From Halisarca cf. caerulea (lineage: Eukaryota; Porifera; Demospongiae; Chondrillida; Halisarcidae), in NCBI GenBank assembly GCA_963170055.1, contig CAUJGJ010000002.1, positions 3,312,346 to 3,376,345 of the forward strand: a stretch of DNA of 64,000 bases, written 5' to 3'. A program made the position numbers and the translations under genes. How positions within the stretch are numbered: the stretch's first letter is position 1; each line of letters opens with the position of its first letter. The notes under the pieces are model-generated. The model did not search any database, had not been told where the DNA came from, and saw only the letters and a program-made list of their open reading frames with translations. Of this stretch, positions 35,389 through 49,492 are shown one piece after another.

Positions 35389-38300
35389 TTAGGTATTGGA
35401 CTTTGCAAATACTTGTCGTACACTAATATTTATCCTTGATTCTTGCATATATGAATAGATTTCCATCCAGTTCCGAAATATTTTGCTGTTAGGGTAAAAA
35501 TCCTTTGCTATTGCAAAATCTAAGGACTCTTTTGACAAACAATCTATTGCATTTCCATCCTTTGGGATACTAAGAATCTTGGGAACTCCATGATAAGAAA
35601 GTCTTGATTTGCCAGCTAGAATGACAATATCACCACTTCGGACAAACATAGCTGTTGGTTTTATTGCTTTTGTCTGGCCACCAAGAAGAAATACAGCACT
35701 CTGACCAAAACTAAACGTGTGCAGATAAAGACAACAATGGAATTACTACATGAGTCCAGGTAATATGAAATATGTAACTGACTATTAAGACAGCCTTCAC
35801 CAGTCAGTTACACCTTCTGGACAATGCACTACAAACATCTTTCATGCACATGCATCATTTTGATGTTTAAAACATGTAAAAGAGTATGACATTGTACATA
35901 TACATATATGCTTAGCCTAGGAAAGACGTTTGTAGTGCATTGTCCAGAAGGTGTAACTGACTGGTGAAGGTTGTCTTAATAGTACTGTCTATGCAGATGA
36001 TTTAACCACCAAGAATGCCACAGCAAATCTCTATATGCCCTGGTTTGTCGGACTAGCAGTCAGTGTGTAAAGGACACTATATCAAGACATTGTCTGGGAA
36101 TATGCACCAGGGCTCTATCCAGTTGAGAAGCTTCTACCCTGAACTCTTCAGCTTCCACCCCAAAAAATTCCAACTGTAGTGCAACTATAGAGAAAGCCTA
36201 CTTGAGTGTTAAAATCAACCTTGAATGGTCTAAAATGGTCTCAAGTACCACTTTATATAACCTAAAAACTCAAATTTCCCCTGGGGGGCATGCCTCCAGT
36301 CCCCCTAGTTATGTGCTTACGTATATACTCCTGCACTCCACATACACATCTGCACCTCCTTACATCATTATACTGTATGTGTTTTATAGATGTCCATATA
36401 CGTACATATCTGCCCCCTATGTAGCTTACTATACTTTGTAGTTACTCCCCCCCCTCTCCGATCATTATCTTAAAAGGAAACCTCTAGTATACATACAATA
36501 TGTACATACATCAAAAGTACGGGCATATCTCCCGTGGCAGATATGCACTGTAATACTGAACCCCCCCCCCCCCCCCCCCCCCCCCCAATTTTAATCCTAG
36601 AAGGAATCCTATGTACGTACTCAATAAAACCTTCCATGGGTTTGGCTGCAAACAAGTGCTGCTGTACAGGACTAAATATGCAAATACGTATGCTTGCATA
36701 CCTTATAGAAATAAGAGGTGAAGTGAGATCAAATTCGGAATGGTCTGTATGACCCGATAGAGTTGAGTTCATGTTGTAATAGTTGATAATGGAAGCTTCA
36801 GCAGTGAAACTAAGGATACAACAGCACAAAAATTAAACAACAACTAATGAAAAGTATACACAAGTGGACAAACCTACTACAGCAAACATGTGATGAGGAC
36901 TGACACAATTACATTATCACAAATTATGTGAAAGAATAATATCATATTATAGTATATGCCACATATATGTATGAATATGCATATGCATTACAAAGAGGAA
37001 AAAAACAAGTTGAATTGATACTGATGGACTACATGAACACAACTGGCTATTTTTTGACCAGGAACAATCCAAATTTTCAGCATCCACACAATTTTTACAA
37101 CTACTATATGGTGTATTCACACAAAGCAAATTTATGAATACGATTACCCAGGATAGCCAATAGCGTCCAAAATCAAAGATGTCAGCTCAGCCATCTCTGG
37201 GGGAATAGGGGAATATCTTTCAGGATAATACATCTATAAAGATGGAAGTTTGTCTATCATTACAAACTCTTTGAACACAAACTAGGCATTATGACAATCC
37301 ATTCACCTTAGTATTCCAATCATAATGATATCCAAGGGTTACCCATCGCAAATTAACTGGGACAGCAAATTCAATCCTCTGACTGGAAAGACATCACAAA
37401 GCACAAAGTGGTCAAATCATGTTTCAAGGTCAACTTCAGAACAAAGCATGATCTATAATTAAATTACCTTGTTTTGTCACTCTGATGGGCATCATTGTCA
37501 ATGTTGCACTTATTAGGATACTGCGGATACTCCTCCAAACATCTTCTGACCCATTGATGTTGACCACCCACTTCAAATGGATTGGATATCAAAGTAAAAC
37601 CTGCAAATTTGGATTTACATGCAGTAACACTTAACATCAAACACTGGGTTATAACTCTATTGCAATTTACAGCTGCTGGATCCATATTTACATAACATGC
37701 TATGTGCTTCCCTTCCAGTTGCTTCAGAGCAGTATGAATTAGGAGTGACAAAAGACAACTAACACATGGTGCAGGTATACATGTATGGTACCTGGATGGT
37801 CTCTCAATCCAAAAAGCATCCATTCTCTTGGGTCAATCAATCCCAAATCTTTAGCTCTATGTTTCAATTCAGGTTTCACTCCCACAGACATAGACTGAGA
37901 CACATTGACAACATCCTATGGTACAAGGTTGAATATTGCAATCATACACATCAGTATCATACAAGATACAGAATTGGATGGGATGCCAAACAAGGGGTTA
38001 GTCTGATCCTCATGGTCAACAAAAGGAAAAAACCTCATAACAATACAATGAAGGTAGGTAAAGGAGGGTATGTGCTTGATACAGACCTACAGCAGTTTTA
38101 TAGAATATCTTGACAATTATGCTGAAGCCCTAAGAATTCACACAGCATACTTAATTCAGCATAATTGCATCTCCCAATCTATATAGCATCTGTAGAATAC
38201 TGTCTTGCTGTATTGTTATTATCATGCAATGATAAATGCACGGGAATTGCAGTGGTGGTTTGTTAGCAGCAAATAGAATTCAAGATAGTGAATCATAATT

Positions 38301-41254
38301 TAGTTTTACACTGTACAGTGAGGAATTGTTGTGAATTTGTCCCATAAAAACTCTTTCGCAGTTTAAATTTCACAATTCTGGGCTGGACAGCTATATCAGC
38401 ACTTCTTTCACAACTCCTATCTGTGATACAATTGGCTGGAAGGAGCAAAGAGAGGTTCTTGATCCTTCGTCACTAGCTGCACAATGTCATATACAGTAAG
38501 AGCATACTATGTATAGCTTGAGAGGAGTACTGTGCCAAAGAAAGCAATAATCCCTGTGAATGGTACTCATGTAGCCAGACCCAAATCCCTTTGATCCTAT
38601 ATGAAGGAGAGATGTGCGACAACACTATAGAAGGATCGTGCCAGGAGCCAAGTTGAGGGTCTGGCTGTGAGTCAATCGACTCATATTCAATAATTGCCTT
38701 TAGAGCTGCGATACCTTCTGTATGCAATGATTTGCTGCATGTTCAGACTGTGATAGCTCATGCAGTTGTTCCATGTTAGCGCAGCTTTTCACAATTTAAT
38801 TGGCATAAACCATGATCAGTTTTCAGTTTTGTACAGCTGTGAGCATGGAAACTGCCTTGATCGAGAGTAGCATTCGAAAATTTACCATGCAATGCCATTT
38901 TGCATTCATTTTATTATATAGCCAATGTTTGATAATTATTTCGTGATTTATCAATTATCGATCTACATGTGTTGATTGTCAATTGCGACACATGACCTTC
39001 ATTAAATGTGACATCTGTAAGTTAGCATGTGACAGCAGATTGATGTGTGTATAGTTTGGGCCTATAAGAATCAGCTGCTGATACAGTCCTGGACCAGAAG
39101 AAAGTTGGCACAATTAGTTTGTCTATAAGAGCTTTGAGTTCAGAATCTCTGATGCCAGTATTTTGTACCTTGCACATTTCTCATTTGTGGAAATAAGACA
39201 TATTGTATTGACTGTTTGGATGTACATAGAACTAACAACCACGCCTCATTACTGTTTCCTCAATTACAGCTGTTACAGTGAATTCAGACTAGTGCATGCA
39301 TGCTGCATAGACAAGTTGAAATGAAGCGATTTGTCAAAAAGCAATCGTATATTATATATATCTTGTAATAGATTAAGGACATGTCCCTTTTAACCATGCA
39401 CGTTGACCACCATTTTTTCTGTACACATATTATACACAATTGGGGAGACATTAGCAGTGAGCATGTACATTTGTTCAACTTAACATAATTCAATTTAAAT
39501 TTGTAAGCATTCTGGTATATACTGGTCCAGAGTGCATGCTGTTTTGAGAATTTTCCGGGAACAGTTTTGTCTCTAGTACATTGCAAACATTCATTTGAAT
39601 ATGTAGAAGTACATGATAACCGTGCAGACTTCATAACGTGTGAAGCATTCTGAATCATTCAATACTACTATGTTTCCATTTGACCTGCTAGTGCTGTTAA
39701 TGGAATTGTCTTAATCCTATACGTCAAGTCAATCTGCACGTGTATACTCAGTCTAGATAAAGTGCACGCATTAATTATGGGGAATTAAAATATTAATGTG
39801 ACTGGTTTGTAGTCGTGACACAGGCTGTTGTGCATAAAATTGGTTCAAGTTATTGCTTAACAATAATTATTATTGTGGTATGTCATGAATAGATGACATT
39901 GTACAGTTGCAGAAATTGTACCTATTTATGTCACTACCAGAGCTTCTGGAGTATAGGACAGATGGAGATTGTGAGCAATGTAACTCATTGACAATAAATA
40001 TTATGTGAATTGACCATTTACTTGTATTCTAAAATAGTTTGCATATTGTTGGATTCTCACTTGATTTGTTTGATTGCAATGAAAATACTGCTTTAATTCT
40101 GCAAAAAACTGCCTTCAGACATGGTAGATTTGCCCTACAAAATGATTATTCAGCTAAACTACGTACTTAGAATAAAAATAGGTATGCACACAGATTTTCT
40201 TCTCAATTATGATCACTTCTGTATGTAAATGAAACATTTTTGAACATGTGGCCTACAATACAATTGGATATTAATGTTGATCCAAGACATTTTGAAAATA
40301 TCTTCCAACATGAGAAGTGTGTACTACTATAATTTCAATGGTCATGCATAACATTCAGGGTCATGTCTACTCGAGATGCCATGAAACAATGAAGCTTCAC
40401 CAAAAGAACGAAAACAACAAATGGAAATCATGCAAGAGCAATCTGGTTTCTGCAAATGATCAAGTATATATACATGATATTGCAGATGGCTGCCATCATG
40501 GCTGACATGTTTAGTGACCCAAATGCTAAAATCAGAAATCCTACCTCTTCATCAAATTTTAAGAATCTGTAGGCAGAAATTTGATATATTTGTGCTATAG
40601 ACCTTGTAGAATGATGCATTGAACCTCAAACAGAGCAATAAGCCGGCTGCCAAATAACCAAGATTTGAAACAGCTCAAGGCTTATCTTATAGTGCCCAGG
40701 TATCCAAGTGGTTGTTTGCTGTAGATGTGTTCTTCAGTCTCGTAATAGAGCCACAATTTTGAGTTCAAGATGTCTGTTCTGGGTCAAAATATTAATTTTT
40801 ACCCCACAAAACGTGTGGGTGACCTCAATTGAACTCCCATTGGCGATGGAAACAATTAACCTCACTAAACCACTCGGTGCAAATTATTCAAATATAAGAA
40901 CTTGAAAAAATTTGTTGACAAGTACCCCATCTTCATCCCTGGTGTCTGACATAGACAAATACTGGTAGTATAGAGTGTCTATGCTGGTAGCTAATCTTCA
41001 CAAATCTTGAACACGACTAACAACTGACAGCTGAACCTCACATGCACAATGACTAAAGATACTCTCTTCAGAGTATAATTATTAGAAAACAAACAATAAT
41101 AAACTCTGAGACTCACTTCATTCTGCCTTCTTTCAAACATTCCAATTCTAAAATCAATAACATTGGTGAAATCAGGAGGCGGTTGGCGCCTCTTGTACTG
41201 TTTGAAAACATTCTTGAATGAATTCTCTTCTTGATCAGACCACTTCTCGGCCAT
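35389..41254 (-). CDS. ALKBH1: ALKBH1 homologue, AlkB-type Fe(II)/2-oxoglutarate dioxygenase, 7 exons, 328 aa
   Basis: Exons: 41117-41254, 37792-37915, 37468-37600, 37307-37382, 37148-37233, 36702-36809, 35389-35710; GT-AG borders and phases all agree. The order of conserved blocks follows animal ALKBH1: an N-terminal FKQYKRRQPPPDFTNVIDF block, LRWVTLGYHYDWNTK, a STLSGHTDHSEFD block with the iron ligands H206-x-D208, FGQSAVFLLGG, SGDIVILAGKSRLSYHGVP with H262, and INISVRQV with the 2-oxoglutarate-binding R320. It stops shortly after this arginine, so the longer C-terminal tail of vertebrate ALKBH1 is missing. Known ALKBH1 activities include oxidative demethylation or modification of tRNA bases and disputed DNA 6mA demethylation; cellular location here is not visible. 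All residues needed for catalysis are present. Intron 1 is about 3.2 kb and intron 6 holds a long hairpin. Confidence 0.93.
35781..35983. repeat. 63-bp near-perfect inverted repeat in ALKBH1 intron 6
   Basis: Arm 35781-35843 and arm 35921-35983 are reverse complements with two mismatches, separated by 77 bp. Confidence 0.93.
36560..36586. repeat. Poly-C tract (about 27 bp)
   Basis: Uninterrupted C run in ALKBH1 intron 6. Confidence 0.95.
38316..38480. repeat. Dispersed repeat shared with 13220-13400
   Basis: Same ordered words as at 13220 ('cacaattctgggctg', 'acagctatat', 'gaggttcttgat'). In ALKBH1 intron 1. Confidence 0.6.
38574..38673. mobile_element. Palindromic MITE, 'gtagccagaccc' family
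   Basis: 'gtagccagacccaaatccct' is loosely inverted by 'gagggtctggctgtgagt'; outer ends are decayed. Confidence 0.5.
40340..40920 (+). repeat. Repeat X (uninterrupted copy) with a short conserved frame
   Basis: Matches, in reverse orientation, 59095-59595 plus 61250-61430. At 40500 a short frame reads MADMFSDPNAKIRNPTSSS then stops; the other copy keeps FSDPNDKIRNPASS in a longer frame. The downstream part carries 'attggcgatggaaacaattaacctcactaaacc', also present at 59105-59140 as its complement. Nature unknown. Confidence 0.6.
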
Positions 41255-42048
41255 AATATGAGATTTTTGTTGGTATTTCAGTATCTATACTTAGATCAAC
41301 TATGCCACACTGATATGTGCTGACCTTCCAACTAAGGAAAATACATCCACCAGTTAATGCACACAACATACAAACAACACTCATAGTCTCATACTTAGCA
41401 TAATATTATTACATCAGATCTCTAAATAATATTATATTTTTATACTTACTAACACATGATAACTGGGCATAAAGGTGTGGTTGAAGGACCAACAACTGAC
41501 TTTTGTCTGAAGGCCAAATTGACAGACTTTCTAACAGGAAGTACCTCCCATGCTAAGTTACAGGATTAATGCAGTTCTAGGTTAGAAAAATTGCTCATAC
41601 ATCAAGTTTCACAACTCTTTAGGATGCATGGGTCATTATATAATAGAGATGCTATATAGTCTGCATGTATGCAAGGTTTAGGTTTGACCAGCTCCTACTA
41701 TGCAACTATACTTGAATGCCACTGTGCATGTCATAGATAAAACTAGATTCAGCATAGATACACAATACCCAAGTCACTAGCCAGGTAGAACTTCTAGTAT
41801 GAACTAGTCTACTCCATGACACAAAGAAGATGCTTACATTTAATTTAGCATAAAACACTGATACAAACATCACTGGTTTAGTCAAAAAGCTTCCTCTCAC
41901 AGTCATAAAGCTGCCAACGGAACTCAATCCATCCTTTTATTTCGACCCAATGTCGTAAAATTTTGGGCCATCATCGGGGCCCAGAATTTTTAAATTTTAG
42001 ACCCCCGCGTATAGATCCCCACTTCCTACTATTGCGCTAGTCTCGCGT
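41255..42048. other. 5' flank of ALKBH1; no recognisable gene
   Basis: AT-rich sequence without supportable frames or repeats. Confidence 0.5.
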
Positions 42049-42100
42049 AGCCAGACTACTATAGCGCACCTGAGGACCAACGGCAGTCTAGGAGTAAGCA
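42049..42100. mobile_element. Single arm of the 'tagtctcgcgtagccagac' family
   Basis: 'tagtctcgcgtagccagact' is present without a matching inverted arm nearby; half element. Confidence 0.55.
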
Positions 42101-42819
42101 GCTTGTGTCTGTGGAGATCTGCGTGCTCATTTACAACTAGAGCTTATGAATTTCGGACTGTACCATCAGTGGACCGGAATCACAGTCAGACCCACGGCTA
42201 CTGGTGCATGGAAAGAAATACGAAGTAATTCTTGGGCGATGCCGCCTGGTTTCTTCCTCCGATCGATCGTTAACTTTAATCTAAAAATGAATACTACATA
42301 TGTACAGACATACACTATCGATTCTCATCTATATTAGAACTATAGATATCTATCTATCTATATCTATATCGGTGAAGTGTACAGTCACGTAAATTAAATC
42401 AGAACATTATTATAAATTATAATAAAATGTAAGCAATTAAAATACAAAAAATAATACGTATCGTACATAACGTATGTAATTGCTACAAAGTTAACAAGGT
42501 GTGCAAAACCATTTAGTATATTTATTGTTCTTAGTAAGAATAGAAATAGGGATACCTTGGCAACCACTATATGGTACCATTCTTTGCACTAATTGCAAAG
42601 TACCATTGCGGCATCAACCCTAGTGCCTGTCAGCTGTATAGATGTTAACTGTTTCCATTGTAATGTATTTCTTTTGCCTCACAGGTGTTGAGGGGGGTGG
42701 CTGCATCTCTTCTTATTCAAACAATTGATGAGATGTTGCCTATTTTCTGGTCAATGGTATCTATTAATAATTATGGAGAAGAGTATAAATTACTATTATT
42801 GACAGCTGAGCTTGCGCCA

Positions 42820-43710
42820 GTGCTTTTTTGTCCTTCGTTGCTGGCTGTCATGAATTGATTACATGCCTGCTGCCCTCATATTCACCAGCAGTGGTTATGG
42901 AATCAGCCATCCAGTTATGGTCCAGAGACCATGATCACCCACCTCCGCAAGGAGTGGACAGGATGAAGCAGAAGGAATGGGATGCTGTCAGGGTGGAGTG
43001 TATACAGAAGAAGCTGATCAACTCAGCCCAGGCAAGCAGCCGCAGTAGAGCATGACTGGTTTGATGCACCACCAATCTCCTTACTTGGGCTTTGCATGGA
43101 AGATGAGGTGATCAGAATCACGGTTGGTCTCCGCATGGGAGTGCCCCTTGTCATCCCACATCCATGTCAGCATTGTGGAACATTTGTGGATGAGATGGAC
43201 ACCCATGGCCTTGGGTGCAGGAAGAGCAGGGACATCAGACCTGCCATAGATCAATTAATGCCATCATCCAGAGAGCCCTGTCAGCAGCTGGGGTGCCTTC
43301 ACAATTGGAACCTCAGGGCACTTGCCTTACCACTGGCAATAGACCTGATGGGATCACATTGGTCCAATGGAAGTGAGGTCGTTCCCTGGCATGGGACTTC
43401 ACTTGTTCAGGCACAATTTCCCCTTCACACCTTAATCTATCCATTGTTGATCCTGGGGTAATAGCTACGGAAGCTGAGACAAGAAAGTCCCACCTCTCTA
43501 ATGCTGCTGTAGAGACAGCTGGACCTTTTGGTCCTAGTGCTCTAGAACTACTGAGGGACATTGGGCGGAAGATCAAGACTGCAAGTGGAGACCCTCTGTC
43601 CACATACCATCTCCTACAGCATGTGTCAGTGGCAGTGCAACAAGGAAATGCTGCTGCTATTCTTGGAACAATTAAACAATCAAACATAACCCTTTCATCA
43701 TTTGACTAGT
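42820..43710 (+). mobile_element. Degenerate LINE C-terminus: CCHC knuckle plus restriction-like endonuclease
   Basis: Across shifting frames the plus strand encodes the C-terminal part of an invertebrate non-LTR polyprotein: QKEWDAVRVECIQKKLINSA, then the zinc-knuckle pattern CQHCGTFVDEMDTHGLGC (C-x2-C-x9-H-x4-C, 43168-43220), then NRPDGITLVQW with the Lys/Arg-Pro-Asp endonuclease signature after a frameshift, and a C-terminal tail with AVQQGNAAAILGTI. This CCHC then PD-(D/E)xK order is characteristic of R2/NeSL-type elements; clade assignment is inference. Stops and frameshifts make it inactive. Confidence 0.7.
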
Positions 43711-44290
43711 GTGGTATCTATTGGTATTTCTGTATTAGTGTATTATTGTTATATTCTTTTCCTTTGTTCTTGTACATGTGTTTGGTGTCATTGATTTTTT
43801 CCTTATAAAAAAATAATAAATACTATAATTAATGTTAATAATAATTATAACAAAATATTAGGCTACTATCATTCCTATTCTTACCTGAAGCCATGTGGGA
43901 AGTTTCCGGTGAAACAATATTCGGTCAAAAAGGCCAATGCAAATAATCCACTGTCATCTTTGCATGCGCATGCTTACCTAAACTGCACTTACTACATCTG
44001 AGTATGCACGCAGCCTGAATTTATGTTTGTGTGTATTCTACCATAATACACTGGCCTCATCCATGGCAATGATCGTCGTTTAGCCAAAATTGTCATCATT
44101 ATGCAGAATGTGCACAAATGGCATCTTAAAGTTAGGACTTCAAATCAGATTCTGTTTAGCATCCCAAAGGATGGTTATTCTCTGTAATATACTTAGATGT
44201 TGTTGCATCTTACTACCATTGAAAAGCCCCCTCTGAGGAGACTTTCCCAGGCACAGTTAGCGCTAAGGATACATTATTCCTATCTGTAAT
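43711..44290. other. No recognisable gene
   Basis: AT-rich stretch between the dead LINE and the MITE upstream of the first SDR gene. Confidence 0.5.
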
Positions 44291-44416
44291 TAGTCTCGCG
44301 TACTGAGCCCAGACCGCTATTTAATAGCGCCTCCCTGTTCGGTGACTATGACGTCACCGGTCGGCATAGTCACCGAACAAGGCGGCGAAATAGCGGTCTG
44401 GGCATGTGTTGAGTAA
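44291..44416. mobile_element. Palindromic MITE, 'tagtctcgcgta' family
   Basis: Starts TAGTCTCGCGTACTGAGCCC; the core 'gcccagaccgctattt...gttcggtgactatg' is inverted as 'catagtcaccgaac...aaatagcggtctgggc' (44307-44404). Same core as 19404-19509. Confidence 0.85.
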
Positions 44417-44630
44417 CCCTATGGAGATCTCGTTACAAGAGGATAGAAGCCCCTTACATGAAAAACGACACAGGATAGGAAAGACTTATTGCACCAAAAA
44501 TTAATATTTGCTAACTGGAGACATAGATTACTGTCTGGATAGTGTGGGGGTAGTCTATCTCTAATTTTCGCACGGTTAGAGCATAGATACTCGTTGGAGT
44601 ATCTATGGTTAGAGTATCTATGGTTGTACA

Positions 44631-45922
44631 ATGGCCGAAATTAACAGTATTAGGATAGTATTAATAACTGGCGCAACTAGAGGACTTGGTAGAGCTCTGG
44701 CTCTGGAATTGGCTTCTTCGGGTTGTAAGCTCCTTCTTTGTGGACGGAGAAGACGCGACTTACAAACTCTTTCTGAGGAATTGCCTAACTCAAGTAATCA
44801 CGTGTTCAAAGAAGTCGATGTCAGTGAAGAAGAAGAGGTAACGAGATGGAAGGAAGAGCTCATTCGTGAAGAATTAATCCCCGATCTTCTTGTCAACAAT
44901 GCTGCGATTGGTATTAAAGGTGAATTCTGGAAAACAGCAAAGGAAGATTTTGATAAAATCATTTCTGTTAACCTCTTAGGTGGGTTGATTGATATATAGA
45001 TGCTCTATATATATATACTTACGTACCCTATGATGGATGTGACCATAGATGCTCAGTCAAACCTGTTGGAGTATGTGTATACAGATGTAGTGAGAGCGGA
45101 TCATTTTTGCAGAAGTCCTGGGTCTATATTCAGTTCAGTTCAATTCAAATATTAACGTGCATCATGCCAACTAGGGCACTAGGATACAGCATGGTCCAAA
45201 GTATCACTATGCATATAGGCAAAGACATAGGGCAAAAGAAATAGCATACTGGTACTACAGGATCAGAGGCTCCAACCTCACCTGATGTGAAAGTGGGAGT
45301 ACAAGTCCAAATTTAAGGTAGAATGTGGGAGACAATGATTCTGACCTGCATGCTTAAACCAGAGCATTGCTAGCTATGCTCAAGTTCATGCTTGCATGCA
45401 TAGAATGTATTTAGCAGCTGATATTTACTCACAGTAACCAATTTCAGGTGATTATATGATATCATACTCAAAACCCATTTTTAGGTGAAAAATGGATACC
45501 TGCAGGTCACTAGGCAAGAAAGGTTTCCCTTTTCCCATTTTGTGCTCGTCGAATTTTGCCAAAGAAAGCTACTACACTATAGGCACTTTTAGATTGAGAA
45601 TGCTAACTAGTCAAAATGGGGAGAATCGGGAGATTTGGAGTATGAAATGGGAGATCGGGAGAATTCTTTAAAATCAGGAGATCACACACTTAATCAGAAG
45701 AGTTGGAGCCTCTGATGGATACAGTTAAATAATTTGAGCATACTGTGGACAATTGCAAGATAACAGCTGCTTTCTGTTCATAATTTCCCATTTGATGTAC
45801 TTTCTGACTGAATAACTGTACCACATCCTCCACTTCACCACAGCCACACTCCTTACACACATGGTCCTCTCTACTCACCCCATGCCATCTACCCCGTCTA
45901 CACCCACACACGTCCCCCGTTT

Positions 45923-45958
<36 letters not shown>

Positions 45959-46406
45959 CCACACACACATCCACACACACATCTACACAAACATACATAC
46001 ATCCACACACACATACACACACACATCTACACACACACACGCACACACACACACACACACATACAATTCAAAGTCCATCCCGTCGTAGAAGGAAGTTGTT
46101 GGAATCATTTGCATAATTGGCAGTATCTACGGGGTAGTTTGGTTCATTTTGGTATCTTTATCCATATTATCAAAGGCTAAACAATAGTAAAAGTCAGTCA
46201 AGATGTTTTACAATTGACGATAATTGACTACACGTTGTTCCCCTATTGATCAATGTAGCAATTTTGTTTACGAAGACCCAGTGTTAATTCGAGACCCAGC
46301 TATTATTTGGGACCCAGCCATTATTTACCTGGGATTCCTTGTATACCCCCGGCTATTAAATGAACCTGGCCTTTATTCGGGCCTAGCCTTTATACTGTCC
46401 AATACG

Positions 46407-46463
<57 letters not shown>

Positions 46464-46464
46464 T

Positions 46465-46503
<39 letters not shown>

Positions 46504-46504
46504 C

Positions 46505-46596
<92 letters not shown>

Positions 46597-49402
46597 ATGT
46601 GTGTGTGTGTGTACATATGGCCGAACTGGTTTCAGATGCTTCCTTCGGCCCTGCTGATAACTCCACTGGTTCAAGGATAGATAGAGACTTTGCAGTGGAT
46701 AGTAATTGCTGTATTATGGAGTTCAACACCTTATGCTGAGGGATACACCCAGGGCATCTGCAACAGCTAAGACAATGAGTTCCAAACTTATCAATTTGAC
46801 TTCCACATAGGCTGCAGCTGTGGAGAGTGCTAATTGGTGCTCCAAGGCGAAGGCCAATTGCTATCTGTACAGCTTTATTTGTCATTCGCAGGCCAAGGGC
46901 AGAAATGGAAGGTGCGCTGTGAGCCATCCTCCAGACAGACTCCTTCTGTGAACATGCAGGCAAGCAAACAAAACTCTATCCCTTGAGCAGTGTTTTCCGC
47001 AGAAACAAATTGCAACAGGATGCCAGGGAAATCCATATGATTCATTGTCAGCTGTAATACTCTCATGTTCTTCATGATGTTATCTTTCTTGCTTCGCTCA
47101 TAGAGGCCTTGTTGCTGGCCCTCACAGTCAAGCCATTGATTGATTTTAACAGTGTAGAGTCTGTACATACACATTCTATACTATGTTACCTACTATAGAG
47201 TGTGTATGGTCTATGGTTTTATTTCACATATATGGATATATGATCAGTATGCATATAGTATGTACATCGTAGTCATGAATACAATACAATGACTCTGCAG
47301 AATACACTACTGGCAAATGAGTGTGAATCATCAATATTCATTAAGTTTTTTATAAAAAGTTTGCTGCTAGAAAAGCAACAGGTGCTGCACCCTGTTCCAG
47401 ATATACTGGGGGAAACATTGCTTGAGTGCTGTGAATGGTTGATTAGGGACGTATAGGGAGCTATTTTCCTTTGGTGAGGCAATATTTTTGTATCACTACC
47501 AAAATTCAACTATTGCAGCACAAAACTTCATGACGACAATTCAGCCATATTGTGCCTGTTACAAAAGGGAATAATCTACTGAACTAGCACTAGAGTTCAT
47601 TAAAAGTGGCGACTATACTGAAGTTTCTATTCAGGAACTGAACAAATTTATTGATATGGCTAATATCAAGGAAAACAAGGGTTGGATTTCCTCTTATCAT
47701 AAACTATTTCTTGTATGAGACCCTGTCATGTGAAAGATTATCATGGTTTCTTACTTTTCTTGCAAATTTATAACTTTCAAGGATTCTTTTTTATAAGGGT
47801 TCACAAGATCTGCACTTGCCAGACCTGCTGAATAGGTTCCTACGGCCCTGTTGATATGGGAGGAGAAATAGAGTGTAACAATGAGATCATCCCGTGCCTT
47901 CTTTGATGAGGCAGCTAGGCCAGATTGGGGATCACTGGAACATAATGATTTTGCCCACAAGCTCAAAACTTCATCAACAGTGAAGGAATGGAAGGCTGCA
48001 TTCCAGGAGGGAGGATGGCCTTGGAAACGTGGGTGCTGTCAACAGCTGAAGCCAAGTAGGCTATAGGTATGTGCACAAACATAACAGCACTCGTGATCCT
48101 CAGGTATCCACTGTTGATGGGCAATGAAGCCCGAAGCCAGCATGAGTCATCCAGCTTAACATTGCAGTTCTCCTCCAGGAGTGAATAGAGAACTGAATCA
48201 AAGACAGATAACAAATAGACTGGAAACAGGGAGCACTGCTGAGTACATACAGGAGTTTGGATAAGGAAAAAGCATGCCTGAGGAGGTATAGTGCATTGTG
48301 GGCCTCTAGGACCGAGAGGCGTTCCCCCATCAATTGCAGGTTGTCATCCTTTACTTGAAGGACAACATCAATAGACTGAGTACACCTAATGGGTAAAGAC
48401 AAAACAAAGAACAGGGCAGCAGAGGCTTGGAAAATCTGTCAGCATCTCTTCCACTGGATCCCTGTGCTTACTGATCATTTCTGACTTGGATTGGTTAAGG
48501 GTCAACTTGAGCCTTGGATGAGTGATGTTCCAGGAAAGACAAATCCTCTTTAATACTTGTAACTGAACCACCCAAAGTGCCATCATTCAGGTACGTAGAA
48601 AACACATTAAGACGACTGGAAGGCGGAGATTATGTTGTGAATCCCCAGACAGTAGAGTAGGGGTCCAAGGAGATCACCCTGCTGGACTCTCTTAGCTGAG
48701 GGGACAATCTCTTCTCCAAAGAAAGGGAAGGATGGACGGCAATACTCAGAGTTAGGCTATATGGCTAAACTTGGGGAGCCTTGGCCTATTAAGGTTTCTT
48801 GAGGATGACATCTCTTCAGATGCTATTGAAAGTATTTGAAAGTCAACTTTCAATTAACAATAGGTGGTCCAATGCCATATCCATTAGGCTGTACTGCCCC
48901 CTCAGCTCCCTTGTGAGTGCCGAAATGTAGCTGTAGAGGAAACAACAGGGATACCATCTCCTCAGAAACAGAGGCACCCACACACTTCATCAGTCTTGTA
49001 GAGCCCTGATTATGTATTATATAAGGTGCAAACTGAGCTTCCTAAATTCTCTTGGAGGGGAGGGGGCAATGGCAATGTGGGAGTGTAAACATGCTGAGAC
49101 TTGAGGGGGGTAGTAGGTTGCTATGGAGGTTTGGTGTAACGGGAGCCATTTGGTTGCTATGGAGATTCAGTGTAACGGGAACCATTTGGAATTGGTTTCA
49201 AAATTACCTTACCAATATCGACATGCAACAATTTATTGAGATAGATGGTGCTGCATCAACTCTCCTCCCCGTTGCATCTGGTGTGCCACAGGGTAGCATG
49301 CTTGGACTGTTATATATTCCTTTTTTACGTAATTGCACTATACCTCCATTTAGGCAGCCCCTATATTGTTTTCATTTGGACTTGTGTGTAACGCTCGTCC
49401 AA

Positions 49403-49434
<32 letters not shown>

Positions 49435-49435
49435 G

Positions 49436-49492
<57 letters not shown>

